From Desulfovibrio sp. G11 (lineage in GTDB: Bacteria > Desulfobacterota > Desulfovibrionia > Desulfovibrionales > Desulfovibrionaceae): 64,000 nt of DNA. The notes below the pieces were generated by a model, which was given only the letters and a program-made list of their open reading frames with translations, had not been told where the DNA came from and made no database searches. The translations under genes were made by a program, and so were the position numbers. Shown piece by piece: positions 51,115 to 61,047 of this stretch (position 1 is the first letter of the stretch; every line of letters starts with the position of its first letter). The stretch is taken from NCBI RefSeq assembly GCF_900243745.1, contig NZ_LT984798.1:2502001-2566000 (forward strand), given 5' to 3'.

Positions 51115-53628
51115 CTAATTGGCCACGATGTTGACCAGCTTGCCCGGAACCACCACCACCTTGCGGACAGTCAGCCCGGCTGTGTGGCGCTGCACCGAGC
51201 TGTCTGCAAGGGCGGCTTCTTCCATGGCGGCCTTGTCGGCCCCGGCGGGGATGTCCACCGTGCCGCGTAGTTTGCCGTTGACCTGAAGGGCCACAGTCAC
51301 TGTATCCTGCGCCGTGGCCTCCTTGTCCCACTGGGGCCAGGGCTCGTCAGACAGGGATGCGTCATGCCCCAGGCGGTTCCACAGTTCTTCACAGACATGC
51401 GGGATTATGGGTGAAAGCAACGTAAGCACCGTGGCCATAGCTGAAGAGAATACCCGTCTGTCGCCTTCGGTCGATCCCATTTTTTCGCGTGAAATGTACA
51501 TGGTGTTGACCAGTTCCATCACAGCGGCAATGGCTGTGTTGAACTGGAAGCGGTCTCCCATGTCTTCTCCGGCTTTTTTAACAGTCAGGTGTTCACGGCG
51601 GCGCAGATCGCGGGCTTCAGGGCTTTGGGCGTCCTGGGCAGTCGAGGCGCAGGCCTTGAGGGGCAGCAGGCGTGCCTGTTCTTCCACAAAAAGCCGCCAT
51701 ACGCGGTTGATGAAGCGCGAAGCCCCCTCAATGCCCGAATCGGACCAGTCGAAATCCCTTTCGGCAGGGGCGGCAAACAGGCAGAAAAGCCGCACAGTGT
51801 CTGCCCCATATTTTTTGATCATTTCTGTGGGGTCAACCACGTTGCCCTTGGATTTTGACATCTTGCCGCCGTCTTTGAGCACCATGCCCTGCGTGAGCAG
51901 GTTGTTGAAAGGCTCGGAAAGTTCGGGTGGGAAGAAACCCATGTCGCGCAGTACTTTTGTGAAAAAGCGGGAGTAGAGCAGATGCAGAATGGCATGCTCC
52001 ACACCGCCGATGTACTGATCCACAGGCAGCCAGTACTTCACCGCGTCCATATCAAAAGGCGTTTCAGTGTCGCGGGCGCTGGCAAAGCGCGCGAAGTACC
52101 ATGAGGACTCCACAAACGTGTCCATTGTATCTGTTTCGCGCCGGGCCGGACCGCCGCATTGGGGGCAGATGCACTGCGCGAAGGACGGCGTATCGGCCAG
52201 GGGGGACCGGCCATCGCTGCGGGTTTTTACATCCAGCGGCAGCAGTACGGGCAGGTTTTCTTCCTTTTCCGGCACAGCCCCGCACTTGTCGCAATAAATT
52301 ACCGGGATAGGAGCGCCCCAGTAGCGCTGGCGCGAGATGTTCCAGTCACGCAGGCGGAACTGGGTGGTAGCTTTGCCCTTGCCGTTTTTTTCAAGGCTCT
52401 GGGCCACGGCTTTTTTGCCGTCTTCGTTGAGCATGCCGTCAAACTGGCCGGAATTGACCATGACGCCTTCACCGGTATAGGCCTCGGGCATGGTTTCGGG
52501 CGTGAGTTCCTGCCCTTCGGGGCAGATGACCACCTGTACGGGCAGGCTGTATTTGTGGGCAAACTCAAAGTCGCGCTGGTCGTGAGCGGGAACGCCCATA
52601 ACCGCGCCCGTGCCGTAGTCGGCCAGGACAAAGTTGCCGAGCCACAGGGGAACACGCTGGCCCGTAAAGGGATGAAGCGCGTAAGCACCGGTGAAGATAC
52701 CTTCTTTTTCCAGCAGGTCGGACTGGCGGTCCAGACGGTCCATGTTGCGGATGCGCTCTACAAAAGCCCGGACTTCATCGGCTTTTTCGTAGCCTTCAAT
52801 CAGGTGCTCAACCAGGGGGTGCTCGGGGGCCAGCGTCATGAAGGTTACGCCGAAGACCGTGTCGGGCCTGGTGGTAAAGACGTCAATGCCCTTTACGCCT
52901 TCCACGTTTTTTTCCAGGCCAAAGGTAATGGCCGCACCGGTGGATTTGCCTATCCAGTTGCGCTGCATGGCGATGACGCGTTCAGGCCAGCCGCCTTCAA
53001 GCGTGCCAAGATCACGAAGCAGTTCATCGCCGTAGGCCGTGATCTTGAGAAACCACTGGGTCAGGTCTTTTTGCACCACGCGGCTGTCGCAACGCCAGCA
53101 CAGACCGTCAATGACCTGTTCATTGGCCAGCACTGTATGACAGGAAGGGCACCAGTTCTGCGGGGCTTTTTTGCGGTAGACGAGTCCCTTTTTCAGCAGG
53201 CGCAGAAAAAACATCTGCTCCCACTGATAATATTCGGGGCGGCAGGTGGCGATTTCACGCGACCAGTCATAGGAATAGCCCAGCCGTTTCAATTGGGCGC
53301 GCATGGTGCGGATATTGGCATAGGTCCATTCCGCGGGATGGGTGTTGTTTTTGATGGCGGCGTTTTCCGCAGGCAGGCCAAAGGCGTCCCACCCCATAGG
53401 ATGCAGCACGTTATAACCCTGCATGCGTTTGTTGCGCGCGACCACATCGCCGATGGAGTAGTTGCGCACATGGCCCATATGTATGTTGCCCGAAGGGTAG
53501 GGGAACATTTCGAGCACATAGTATTTGGGCTTGTTGCTTTCATGGCTGCAGGCAAAGGCGTTTTCTGCCTGCCAGCGGGCCTGCCATTTTTCTTCAATTG
53601 CTTGCGGATTGTAGCGTTCTTGCGTCAT
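51115..53628 (-). CDS. leuS: Leucyl-tRNA synthetase
   Basis: 837 residues from ATG 53628 (MTQERYNPQAIEEKWQARW); the longer frame upstream overlaps nusB and is rejected. Class Ia signatures are HIGH as PSGNIHMGHVRNYSIGD (near 48) and KMSKS as GGKMSKSKGNVVDP (near 590). The editing domain has CP1 motifs (TTRPDTVFGVTFM and GTGAVMGVPAHDQRDFEFA). A C-terminal anticodon-binding domain is present. Follows nusB by 13 bases. Confidence 0.97.
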   Translation of the reverse strand: MTQERYNPQAIEEKWQARWQAENAFACSHESNKPKYYVLEMFPYPSGNIHMGHVRNYSIGDVVARNKRMQGYNVLHPMGWDAFGLPAENAAIKNNTHPAEWTYANIRTMRAQLKRLGYSYDWSREIATCRPEYYQWEQMFFLRLLKKGLVYRKKAPQNWCPSCHTVLANEQVIDGLCWRCDSRVVQKDLTQWFLKITAYGDELLRDLGTLEGGWPERVIAMQRNWIGKSTGAAITFGLEKNVEGVKGIDVFTTRPDTVFGVTFMTLAPEHPLVEHLIEGYEKADEVRAFVERIRNMDRLDRQSDLLEKEGIFTGAYALHPFTGQRVPLWLGNFVLADYGTGAVMGVPAHDQRDFEFAHKYSLPVQVVICPEGQELTPETMPEAYTGEGVMVNSGQFDGMLNEDGKKAVAQSLEKNGKGKATTQFRLRDWNISRQRYWGAPIPVIYCDKCGAVPEKEENLPVLLPLDVKTRSDGRSPLADTPSFAQCICPQCGGPARRETDTMDTFVESSWYFARFASARDTETPFDMDAVKYWLPVDQYIGGVEHAILHLLYSRFFTKVLRDMGFFPPELSEPFNNLLTQGMVLKDGGKMSKSKGNVVDPTEMIKKYGADTVRLFCLFAAPAERDFDWSDSGIEGASRFINRVWRLFVEEQARLLPLKACASTAQDAQSPEARDLRRREHLTVKKAGEDMGDRFQFNTAIAAVMELVNTMYISREKMGSTEGDRRVFSSAMATVLTLLSPIIPHVCEELWNRLGHDASLSDEPWPQWDKEATAQDTVTVALQVNGKLRGTVDIPAGADKAAMEEAALADSSVQRHTAGLTVRKVVVVPGKLVNIVAN

Positions 53629-53641
53629 GGGGCATACCGGT

Positions 53642-54136
53642 TCAGATAGATGTATTGGAGGGTGCGGCGCAGCGTTGCAGCTCGCCGTTTTCCAGAGCCT
53701 TGGCCACAGCGTCGAGAATGCCGTTGATGAAGTTCTTGGCATTGCCTTCACCAAACTGGCGACTCAGCTCCAGAGCTTCATTGATGGCCACCTTGGGCGG
53801 TACATCAGCACGAAAAACAAGCTCATACGCAGCCAGCCGCAGCAGGGTCAGTTCAACCCGGCCCATACGGTCCACGCGCCAGTTGTGCGAAAAACGGCTG
53901 ATAGTCTCGTCCAGAGCAGAGCTGTTGCTCCATACTCCTTCCACAAGCTCCCAGGAAAAGCCGCAGGCTTCCACAGGAACACCGCTTTCCTCACTGCGCG
54001 CCAGATTGTCAGGCGACATGCGAAAACTGCGGCGCAACTCTTCAAGAGAGCGGGCCGGCGTGAAGGAGAGACCGTACAGAACCTGAAAAGCCAGTTCACG
54101 CTCACCGCGCCTGGTGGCATTTTTGCCTTTGGCCAT
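53642..54136 (-). CDS. nusB: Transcription antitermination factor NusB
   Basis: 164 residues, all-helical. Basic start (MAKGKNATRRGERELAFQVLYGL) with the RNA/S10-binding Arg-rich N-terminus, and a C-terminal core TLLRLAAYELVFRADVPPKVAINEALELSRQFGEGNAKNFINGILDAV. Directly after ribH (3 bases), as in many genomes. Confidence 0.94.
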   Translation of the reverse strand: MAKGKNATRRGERELAFQVLYGLSFTPARSLEELRRSFRMSPDNLARSEESGVPVEACGFSWELVEGVWSNSSALDETISRFSHNWRVDRMGRVELTLLRLAAYELVFRADVPPKVAINEALELSRQFGEGNAKNFINGILDAVAKALENGELQRCAAPSNTSI

Positions 54137-54139
54137 GGG

Positions 54140-54610
54140 TTACAACTGCTCCATAACGCGGATGGTTTCCAGCATGGCAGCCGCAGCTTCCACACCCTTG
54201 TTACCTGCCTTGGAACCGGCACGCTCAATGGCTTGCTCGATATTGTCGCAGGTCAGCAGGCCAAAGCCAACAGGCATGCTGTGTTGCAGCATGGCCTGGG
54301 CAATGCCCTTGCTGGCCTCGGCGCATACGTAATCAAAATGGGGAGTTCCACCACGGATGACAGCGCCCAGAGCCAGGATGCCGTCATACTTGCCGGACGC
54401 GGCCAGCTTCTGGCAGACCAGGGGCATCTCGAAAGCGCCGGGAATGCGCACCATGGTCACGTTTTCCATGTCCAGACCGTGACGCTCCAGATAGTCCAGC
54501 GCACCGCCCACCAGGCGGTCTACAATAAAGTCGTTAAAGCGGGTGGCCACAACGGCCACCTTGAGGCCCTTGGCGTCCAACTGGCCCGCAATGGTTTTCA
54601 CAGTGCTCAT
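54140..54610 (-). CDS. ribH: 6,7-dimethyl-8-ribityllumazine synthase
   Basis: 156 residues from ATG 54610 (GAGGAG upstream). Family blocks: [28 protein letters not shown], the phosphate-binding [31 protein letters not shown], and [10 protein letters not shown] near the end. The penultimate step of riboflavin synthesis. Separated by 193 bases from ribE. Confidence 0.96.
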   Translation of the reverse strand: MSTVKTIAGQLDAKGLKVAVVATRFNDFIVDRLVGGALDYLERHGLDMENVTMVRIPGAFEMPLVCQKLAASGKYDGILALGAVIRGGTPHFDYVCAEASKGIAQAMLQHSMPVGFGLLTCDNIEQAIERAGSKAGNKGVEAAAAMLETIRVMEQL

Positions 54611-54628
54611 GGCGACTCCTCGGCGCAA

Positions 54629-54803
54629 CGATGCGCCCTGTTCCTTCGTGATATATGGGTTATAAAAATGTCATGCAAACGCGGCTGTGTCTGCGCCTGG
54701 CGAACTTCACCCGCAAGGGGCGTTTTCTGCGCATGACGCAAAAGTATGGCATGACGCTTCCGCGCGGCACGATGCCGCGCACGGTCATTGCCATATGGAA
54801 GGT
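54629..54803. other. Gap between ribE and ribH
   Basis: 175 bases with a hairpin GCGCGGCA/TGCCGCGC around 54762-54780 and no coding frame of interest. In related genomes I recall a ribBA gene in this place. Confidence 0.5.
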
Positions 54804-55478
54804 CTATAGAAAACCTTGCCGCAACAGAAAATCCTTGCTCAGCCCCGATACTTCAGGGTCTGTCTTGTCGCTGTTTGTACTGTTTCCGGCCCAGGGACCC
54901 AGCAGGCGGCGGACGTATTTTCCGATGAGGTCGGTTTCCATATTGACCGTCACGCCCGGACGCCAGTGCAGCATGGTGGTGCGCTTCTGTGTATCGGGGA
55001 TGATGTTGACCTCAAGAAAATCCGGGCCGCAATCATTGACCGTAAGACTTATGCCGTCAAGAGACACGGACCCCTTGGGGATAACCTCCGCCCCAAATTC
55101 GGCGGGAAAGACAAGGCGGCAGCAAAGGGACTGTCCGGTCCGGCGTACTTCGCGCACGGTGGCAAGGCAGTCCACGTGACCGCTCACCAGATGCCCTCCC
55201 AGACGGTCGCCCATGGCCAGCGCCCTTTCCAGGTTGACCAGATGCCCGACTTGCAGGCCGCCCAGAGTTGTGCGCGTGAGCGTCTCGGCCGAGGCATAGG
55301 CTGTGAAGGTGTTGGCCCCGTGTTCTTCCACTGACAGGCAGGCTCCGTTGACGGCAATGGATTCGCCATCAATGATGTTGGGCAAGGTAAACAGGGGGCG
55401 CAGACATATACGGCATTCCGTGCCGCTTTTACGCATGGAGCGCACCTCGCCCTGTCCCTGTATGATACCGGTAAACAT
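54804..55478 (-). CDS. ribE: Riboflavin synthase alpha subunit
   Basis: 224 residues with two lumazine-binding repeats: MFTGIIQGQGEVRSM at the start, ESIAVNGACLSVEE near 38-50, then LGGHLVSGHVDCLATV near 95 and VSLDGISLTVND near 135. It joins two lumazines to give riboflavin. Six bases downstream of ribD. Confidence 0.95.
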   Translation of the reverse strand: MFTGIIQGQGEVRSMRKSGTECRICLRPLFTLPNIIDGESIAVNGACLSVEEHGANTFTAYASAETLTRTTLGGLQVGHLVNLERALAMGDRLGGHLVSGHVDCLATVREVRRTGQSLCCRLVFPAEFGAEVIPKGSVSLDGISLTVNDCGPDFLEVNIIPDTQKRTTMLHWRPGVTVNMETDLIGKYVRRLLGPWAGNSTNSDKTDPEVSGLSKDFLLRQGFL

Positions 55479-55484
55479 GATTTC

Positions 55485-56642
55485 CTACTTTTCTTCCACG
55501 GCTTGCAGCGGGCGCAGCTCAATATGGATGTCGCCCCCGCTGATGTGGCTGCCTGTCACGCGCATGCGCAGGGCTTCGTCCAGGCTGAGGGGGGCACGGC
55601 CGGAAAAAAGCGGTTGCGCGTCCGCGTCTCCCAGAATCATCGGGGCCATATGCAGGCGGAATTCGTCCACAACGCCAGCCTCAAGAAGGCTGAGGGCCAG
55701 ATGCCCGCCGCCTTCGCACAGCAGATAGGGGCAATCCAGCTCTTCACGCATTGTGCGCAGCATATGGGTCAGGTCCGGCCCGCCGCGCAGGCTCGGCCCC
55801 AGTGAAAGAACGCGCACTCCCATGTCGCGCAGGGCCTTGGCTGTGGTGGAGGCCGCCGCAGCAGGCGAGGCCAGAAATACGGTCTGCTGGGGCCGCTCTT
55901 TGAGCAGGTAAAAATCGGCATCCGGCTGGGGCAGGCGTGAGGTGAGCACGCAGGCCAGGGGCTGCGGGCCGAGAGGCTCGCCATCATTGATGGGCCGCAC
56001 GGTAAGCCGCGGATCGTCAGCCCTGAACGTGCCCCCGCCCACAAGTACAGCGCCGCCGCAGCGGCCTATGCCGGCCCTGAGGCGCTGTACTTCCTGCCGG
56101 GATTCTTCCGAACTGATCCACTGCGACTCGCCCTTGCGCGTGGCTATACGCCCATCAAGTGTGGCGGCCATTTTAAGAATCACGTAGGGGCGCTGTGCCT
56201 GCTGCCAGACAAGAAAATCTGCCACAAGGTCACGGCAGGCATCTGCGCAGACGCCCTCAATGACATCCAGGCCGGATTCGCGCAGCCGGCATGCGCCGCC
56301 GCAGGCTTCGGGATTGGGGTCGGACAGCCCCACCACGATTTTTTTTATGCCTGCCCGCAGCACGGCATCGGTGCAGGGGGGAGTTTTGCCCTGATGGCAG
56401 CACGGTTCAAGCGTGACAACCAGCGTACACTCAGAAGGGTCGACTCCTTGCGCGGCAGCGTCATTAAGGCAGTCCACCTCGGCATGGTCCAGCCCGAAGG
56501 CGCGATGCCAGCCCCTGGCGACAATGTGTCCATCGCGCACAAGAACAGCCCCCACCATCGGGTTGGGGCAGGTCTTCCAGCGGCCCTGTTGTGCCAGCGC
56601 GATGGCTTCGCGCATAAAGGGGGTGTAATCCAGTTCAGACAT
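55485..56642 (-). CDS. ribD: Bifunctional riboflavin biosynthesis deaminase/reductase
   Basis: 385 residues. N-terminal cytidine-deaminase-like domain with HAEVDCL (near 50) and the zinc motif EPCCHQGKTPPC (near 78-89). C-terminal reductase domain with ILKMAATLDGRIAT (near 155), QRLRAGIG and VLVGGGTFRADDP, the NADPH-binding region. It catalyses two steps from GTP-derived pyrimidine. Starts 2 bases after the dCMP deaminase stop. Confidence 0.94.
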   Translation of the reverse strand: MSELDYTPFMREAIALAQQGRWKTCPNPMVGAVLVRDGHIVARGWHRAFGLDHAEVDCLNDAAAQGVDPSECTLVVTLEPCCHQGKTPPCTDAVLRAGIKKIVVGLSDPNPEACGGACRLRESGLDVIEGVCADACRDLVADFLVWQQAQRPYVILKMAATLDGRIATRKGESQWISSEESRQEVQRLRAGIGRCGGAVLVGGGTFRADDPRLTVRPINDGEPLGPQPLACVLTSRLPQPDADFYLLKERPQQTVFLASPAAAASTTAKALRDMGVRVLSLGPSLRGGPDLTHMLRTMREELDCPYLLCEGGGHLALSLLEAGVVDEFRLHMAPMILGDADAQPLFSGRAPLSLDEALRMRVTGSHISGGDIHIELRPLQAVEEK

Positions 56643-56644
56643 GG

Positions 56645-57121
56645 CTACTCCGGCCGGGGGCTTATGGCGGGTGGGGTAAAGTCCAGCCTTTCCAGTTGAA
56701 TCCCGGCTTCCTTGAGCATGGTAGTGGCAAGCTCGTCAGGATAGTGCTCGGCGTAATAGATGCGCCTTATACCGCAGTTGATAAGCATTTTGCTGCATTG
56801 CACGCAGGGATGGGTGGTGCAGTACAGTTCGGCTCCGCTGATATTTATGCCGTGCACGGCCGCCTGGATGATAACGTTCTGTTCTGCGTGCAGCCCCCGG
56901 CAGATTTCATGCCTCTGTCCCGATGGAATGCCCATCTGTTCGCGCAGGCAGCCTACCTCAAGACAGTGGGGAACTCCCGCGGGCGCACCGTTATAGCCGG
57001 TGGCGAGAATGCGTTTGTCCTTCACTGCCACAGCCCCCACCCGGCGGCGCGTGCAGGTGGAGCGCCCACTGACAAGGTAGGTGATGTTCATGAAGTACTC
57101 GGGCCAGGGCAATCTTTGCAT
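56645..57121 (-). CDS. dCMP deaminase (ComEB-like)
   Basis: 158 residues from ATG 57121 ([23 protein letters not shown]); an ATG at 57154 is also in frame, and neither has a strong binding site. Zinc ligands: HAEQN near 85 and PCVQC near 113. Supplies dUMP for thymidylate synthesis or acts as a general nucleotide deaminase. Operon with ribD-ribE. Confidence 0.88.
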   Translation of the reverse strand: MQRLPWPEYFMNITYLVSGRSTCTRRRVGAVAVKDKRILATGYNGAPAGVPHCLEVGCLREQMGIPSGQRHEICRGLHAEQNVIIQAAVHGINISGAELYCTTHPCVQCSKMLINCGIRRIYYAEHYPDELATTMLKEAGIQLERLDFTPPAISPRPE

Positions 57122-57561
57122 GGGATATCCGTTAAATTTTTCGCTAGTGTACATAGGGGAAGCGTAAAAGCCAAGCCGACGGTTCGGCTTTTCGGCATAA
57201 AGGCTGTTTCACCGGAGCCAGGCTCAAGGTTTTTTCGGTATCCCGCAGGTTGTGCAGGTGCAAGGTTCAGTGAAGCCTCGTTGCGCAACGGCGGCCCGGA
57301 AGCCGAAACCTCCGGGCCGCGATGATCGCGGCAGGCGTCTGCCTGCCGGTACGGCCTGACCGTAAGCAGCCCGCTGAAGTTTCTGACCGGCGGCGGGGAT
57401 GTTGGCCTGAATGCCGCTCTGGCGTTTTTTGAGCCGGCCACCGGATTCAACCGTCCGGGCCTTGCAGAGCGGATGCTTTACAAGGCCCGGATATTTTTTA
57501 CCTGTCAACTGAACGCCCGGAGATCTGAAAACCTTTGAAAAGGGCAACCTTGCAAATGTTT
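57122..57561. other. Intergenic region between glyA and the dCMP deaminase gene
   Basis: About 440 bases, GC-rich, with several hairpins: GCGGCCCGG/CCGGGCCGC around 57290-57320, GGCAGGC/GCCTGCC around 57330, and CCGGGCCTTG/CAAGGCCCGG at 57455-57490. The last is followed on the + strand by ATATTTTTTA, although both neighbouring genes read minus. No coding frame supported. Confidence 0.55.
57455..57499 (+). terminator. Intrinsic terminator reading +, orphan
   Basis: 10-bp stem CCGGGCCTTG (57455-57464) with CAAGGCCCGG (57481-57490), 16-base loop, then ATATTTTTT on the + strand. There is no + strand gene before it. Confidence 0.6.
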
Positions 57562-58806
57562 TCAGGCAAGGTGGGCGAACAGGGGGAACTGATGTGCGAA
57601 TTCTTCAACGTTTTTACGAATTTTTTCAAGTTCCGCAGTGTCGTTCCGTTTTTCAAGCGCTGTAATGATAAACTGCCCCACAGTGCGCATGTGCTCCTGC
57701 TTCATGCCGCGCGTGGTAAGGGCGGCAGTGCCCAGGCGTATGCCGGACGTAACGAAGGGCGAGCGCGTTTCAAAGGGCACGGTGTTTTTATTGACCGTGA
57801 TGCCCGCCGTATCCAGGGCAATTTCAGCGTCCTTGCCGGTAATATCCCTGCTGGTCAGGTCAACCAGCATGAGGTGGTTGTCCGTACCGCCGGAGACAAG
57901 GTCGTAACCCGCTTCCGTAAGGCATGCGGCCAGGGTTGCGGCGTTATCCAGCACCTGCTGCTGATACACCTTGAAGGCAGGGTGCAGGGCTTCGCCCAGG
58001 GCCACGGCCTTGGCGGCAATGACATGCATGAGGGGACCGCCCTGAATGCCGGGGAAAATCTGACTGTTCAGGGTTTTGCCCATATCTTCCGTGGACAGTA
58101 TCATGCCGCCGCGCGGACCGCGCAGGGTTTTGTGCGTGGTTGTGGTGGTGATATGGGCATGCGGAACCGGGCTTTGGTGCAGACCTGCAGCCACGAGACC
58201 CGCGATGTGGGCCATGTCCACCACAAGCTTTGCGCCCACCTCATCGGCAATGGCGCGAAAACGGGCAAAATCAATGGCGCGGGGGTAGGCGCTGGCGCCG
58301 GCAACAATGACACTGGGCTTGTGTTCGCGGGCTTTTGCGGCCACATCGTCATAGTCGATGCGCCCGGTTTCGCGCTGCACCCCATACGAGATGATCTTGA
58401 AAAGACGGCCGGAAAAGTTCACGGGGCTGCCGTGAGTGAGGTGCCCGCCGTGGGAAAGGTCCATGCCAAGAATGGTGTCACCGGGTTTGAGAACTGCCAG
58501 GTAGGCGGCCATGTTGGCCTGTGAGCCGGAGTGGGGCTGCACGTTGACGTATTGTGCGTCAAAAAGCAGCTTGGCTCTTTCCTGCGCCAGGGTTTCCACC
58601 ATATCCACGTATTCGCAGCCGCCGTAGTAGCGCTTGCCGGGATAGCCTTCGGCGTATTTGTTGGTCAGTACGCTGCCCTGGGCTTCGCGCACCGCCGTGG
58701 AAACAATGTTTTCCGAGGCGATAAGCTCAAGCTTGCCCATCTGCCTTTGCGATTCCAGAGCAATGGCCTTTGCGATTTCCGGGTCTTGCAGCAGAATTTC
58801 ATCCAT
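57562..58806 (-). CDS. glyA: Serine hydroxymethyltransferase
   Basis: 414 residues. PLP-lysine motif [14 protein letters not shown] near 228, substrate and PLP blocks [18 protein letters not shown] near 53, [17 protein letters not shown] near 120, and [11 protein letters not shown] near 200. Interconverts serine and glycine with transfer of C1 to tetrahydrofolate. A perfect 11-1-11 dyad lies 27 bases upstream of the start. Confidence 0.97.
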   Translation of the reverse strand: MDEILLQDPEIAKAIALESQRQMGKLELIASENIVSTAVREAQGSVLTNKYAEGYPGKRYYGGCEYVDMVETLAQERAKLLFDAQYVNVQPHSGSQANMAAYLAVLKPGDTILGMDLSHGGHLTHGSPVNFSGRLFKIISYGVQRETGRIDYDDVAAKAREHKPSVIVAGASAYPRAIDFARFRAIADEVGAKLVVDMAHIAGLVAAGLHQSPVPHAHITTTTTHKTLRGPRGGMILSTEDMGKTLNSQIFPGIQGGPLMHVIAAKAVALGEALHPAFKVYQQQVLDNAATLAACLTEAGYDLVSGGTDNHLMLVDLTSRDITGKDAEIALDTAGITVNKNTVPFETRSPFVTSGIRLGTAALTTRGMKQEHMRTVGQFIITALEKRNDTAELEKIRKNVEEFAHQFPLFAHLA

Positions 58807-59204
58807 GAACTTGGCATCCTTAGTGAAATATACTGCCCGCCACAGTGGCGGGCAGTGTGTGTACTGGGCTGGCCCGGCGGAGAGTACAGCGTCCGGCGGC
58901 CTGTTACAGGCTTTCGGACGGTGCTGACCAGTCAGGCGGGCCGTGGCGATAGCGGGGCCTTTTTTTCAGAAGGCGCTGATCAGCGGCCTGGTTGTCCGTG
59001 ATCTGCCCGGATTTCCTGTGCGAACCCCTGTGCGCTGACGCACCTGATTCGCGCATGGTGTCTTGCCGAAAGGGAGCGGATGCCCACCCGCCGGAGCTTT
59101 CTGAAAAACAGGGTTGTCCCGTAGCGGCGCGGAGACGCTAACCGTGCGCCGCCGGATGCCTGCCGGAAATACGAACCGTACCGGCAGGCATGGCGGACGG
59201 CATG
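58807..59204. other. glyA upstream region with dyad, and fabF 3' region
   Basis: About 400 bases. CTGCCCGCCAC-A-GTGGCGGGCAG, a perfect 11-1-11 inverted repeat, occurs at 58833-58855. At 59156-59191 a perfect 11-bp stem ATGCCTGCCGG with its complement marks the 3' end of fabF. No gene seen. Confidence 0.6.
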
Positions 59205-60455
59205 CTATTTATCGTCCCACTTCTTCAGGATCAGGCTGGCATTGGTGCCGCCAAAGCCAAAAGAGTTGCACATGGCATACTCACAGGCGATATTTTGGGA
59301 TCCGTCAGCCATATAGTCGAGATCGCATTCCGGATCGGGATTTTCAAGGTTGATGGTACCCGGCAGCTTTTCATCATGCAGGGCCAGCGCGGTGAAGACA
59401 GATTCTATGCCGCCGGCCGCGCCGAGCAGGTGACCGGTCATGGATTTGGTGGCAGAGATTTTGACCTTCTTGGCGTGGGCGCCGAAAACCAGCTTGATCG
59501 CCTTCGTTTCCGTGCTGTCATTGAGCATGGTGGACGTGGCGTGGGCATTGATGTGCCCGATGGCCGACGGGTCTATCCCGGCTTCGCGCAGGGCATTTTG
59601 CATGGCGCGGGCCATGCCTTCGCCATTTTCACAGGGGGCGGTCATGTGGTAGGCGTCGCCCGACGCGCCATAGCCGACCAGCTCCGCATATATCCTGGCC
59701 CCGCGTTCCTGAGCCGATTCCAGCGTTTCAACAAAGAGCAGCCCGGCCCCTTCGCCGATGACAAAGCCATCGCGTTTGGCGTCGAACGGGCGCGAGGCCT
59801 TGGTGGGGTCGTCATTGTACTGGGTGGAGAGCGCCTTGAGCGCCGTAAAGCCGGCCACGCCGAGGGGCGTTACCGTGGCCTCCACACCACCGGTGATGAC
59901 AGCCTTGACCCGCCCCAGCAGAATTTCGCTGAACGCGGTACCCATGGCATGAATGGCCGAGGCGCAGGCCGTGGTGGTGACAATATTGGGGCCTTTGGCG
60001 CCTGTAAAGATGGAAATCTGCCCCGGACCCATGTTTGAAATCAACATGGGAATCATGAAGGGCGATATCCTGTTGGGGCCGGCCTCCAGCAGCTTGGCGT
60101 GGTACGTTTCAATAGTGTGCAGGCCGCCAAGGCCGATGCCGAGAATAACGGCGGTGTCATAGGCATTGGCGTCCGTCACTTCATAGCCCGCGTCCCTGAG
60201 CAGCATCTGGGCCGAAGCCACGGCAAACTGGGTAAAACGGTCCATGCGCCGCACCTGTTTGGCGGGCATGAAATCTTCGGGCACAAAATTTTTCACTTCT
60301 CCCGCGATACGCGAATCGTAGGCGGAAGCGTCAAAAAGCGTGATGGGCGCGATGCCCGACTCGCCTGCGAGCAGTTTTTTCCAGGTGCTCTCAATATCGT
60401 TGGCGAGGGGCGTAACGCCGCCAACGCCGGTGATTACTACGCGGGGACGGGTCAT
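59205..60455 (-). CDS. fabF: 3-oxoacyl-ACP synthase II
   Basis: 416 residues from ATG 60455 (MTRPRVVITGVGGVTPLAND); a start 15 codons upstream is possible but lies inside the hairpin between acpP and fabF. Condensing enzyme with Cys in TTACASAIHAMG near 165, His in NAHATSTMLNDSTE near 304 and His in KSMTGHLLGAAGG near 340. Elongation of fatty acids. Downstream of acpP. Confidence 0.97.
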   Translation of the reverse strand: MTRPRVVITGVGGVTPLANDIESTWKKLLAGESGIAPITLFDASAYDSRIAGEVKNFVPEDFMPAKQVRRMDRFTQFAVASAQMLLRDAGYEVTDANAYDTAVILGIGLGGLHTIETYHAKLLEAGPNRISPFMIPMLISNMGPGQISIFTGAKGPNIVTTTACASAIHAMGTAFSEILLGRVKAVITGGVEATVTPLGVAGFTALKALSTQYNDDPTKASRPFDAKRDGFVIGEGAGLLFVETLESAQERGARIYAELVGYGASGDAYHMTAPCENGEGMARAMQNALREAGIDPSAIGHINAHATSTMLNDSTETKAIKLVFGAHAKKVKISATKSMTGHLLGAAGGIESVFTALALHDEKLPGTINLENPDPECDLDYMADGSQNIACEYAMCNSFGFGGTNASLILKKWDDK

Positions 60456-60468
60456 GCATGCTCCTTTG

Positions 60469-60500
60469 GTGCGGGAGGGGGCTTTACCGCCCCCTCGCAC
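60469..60500 (-). other. Hairpin between acpP and fabF
   Basis: GTGCGGGAGGGGGC (60469-60482) pairs with GCCCCCTCGCAC (60489-60500) with a 2-base bulge and a 6-base loop, immediately before the fabF binding site. A possible differential-expression element between a highly expressed acpP and fabF. Confidence 0.55.
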
Positions 60501-60526
60501 GCTGCATATCTGGCGAACAAACCTTG

Positions 60527-60760
60527 CTATTTCTTTTCTTCGATATAGGCAATGGCGTCCTGAACTTTCAGGATCTTCTGAGCGTCCTCGTCGGCGATTT
60601 CGACTTCGAACTCTTCTTCCATGGCCATGATCAGTTCAGTCAGGTCCAGGGAGTCGGCGCCCAGGTCTTCCACGAAGCTGGCTTCGGGTTTGACTTCATC
60701 AGCGCTGACGCCCAGCTGGTCTACAATAATTTTTTTAACTTTTTCGGCGACATCAGACAT
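60527..60760 (-). CDS. acpP: Acyl carrier protein
   Basis: 77 residues, acidic, four-helix type. Phosphopantetheine attachment Ser in [20 protein letters not shown] near residue 38. Carries growing acyl chains. Preceded by GGAGG and followed by a hairpin and fabF. Confidence 0.98.
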   Translation of the reverse strand: MSDVAEKVKKIIVDQLGVSADEVKPEASFVEDLGADSLDLTELIMAMEEEFEVEIADEDAQKILKVQDAIAYIEEKK

Positions 60761-61047
60761 GGTATCCTCCAGGTAATTTTAATATCCATCCAAACCCCGG
60801 CTTCAGGGCTGTGCCGGGTGCGTCTTCGGTTGTTCTGCTTACGTGTTTTCACGTTAGCTGCCTGGCCAACAAACATGCCTTGCGTTGTGCAGCCGCGCTT
60901 TTGCAAGACAGTGGCTGAAACAGGGTTGCCCTTGCAGGCCCCGGCATTGCAGCCGGGGATGGCCCGTTAAGCCGGGCATGTTTCGTGGCGCGGATTGTCA
61001 GCAACAACCCGCACAGGAGCAGCTAACAGTTTTACTGCAAAACTGCG

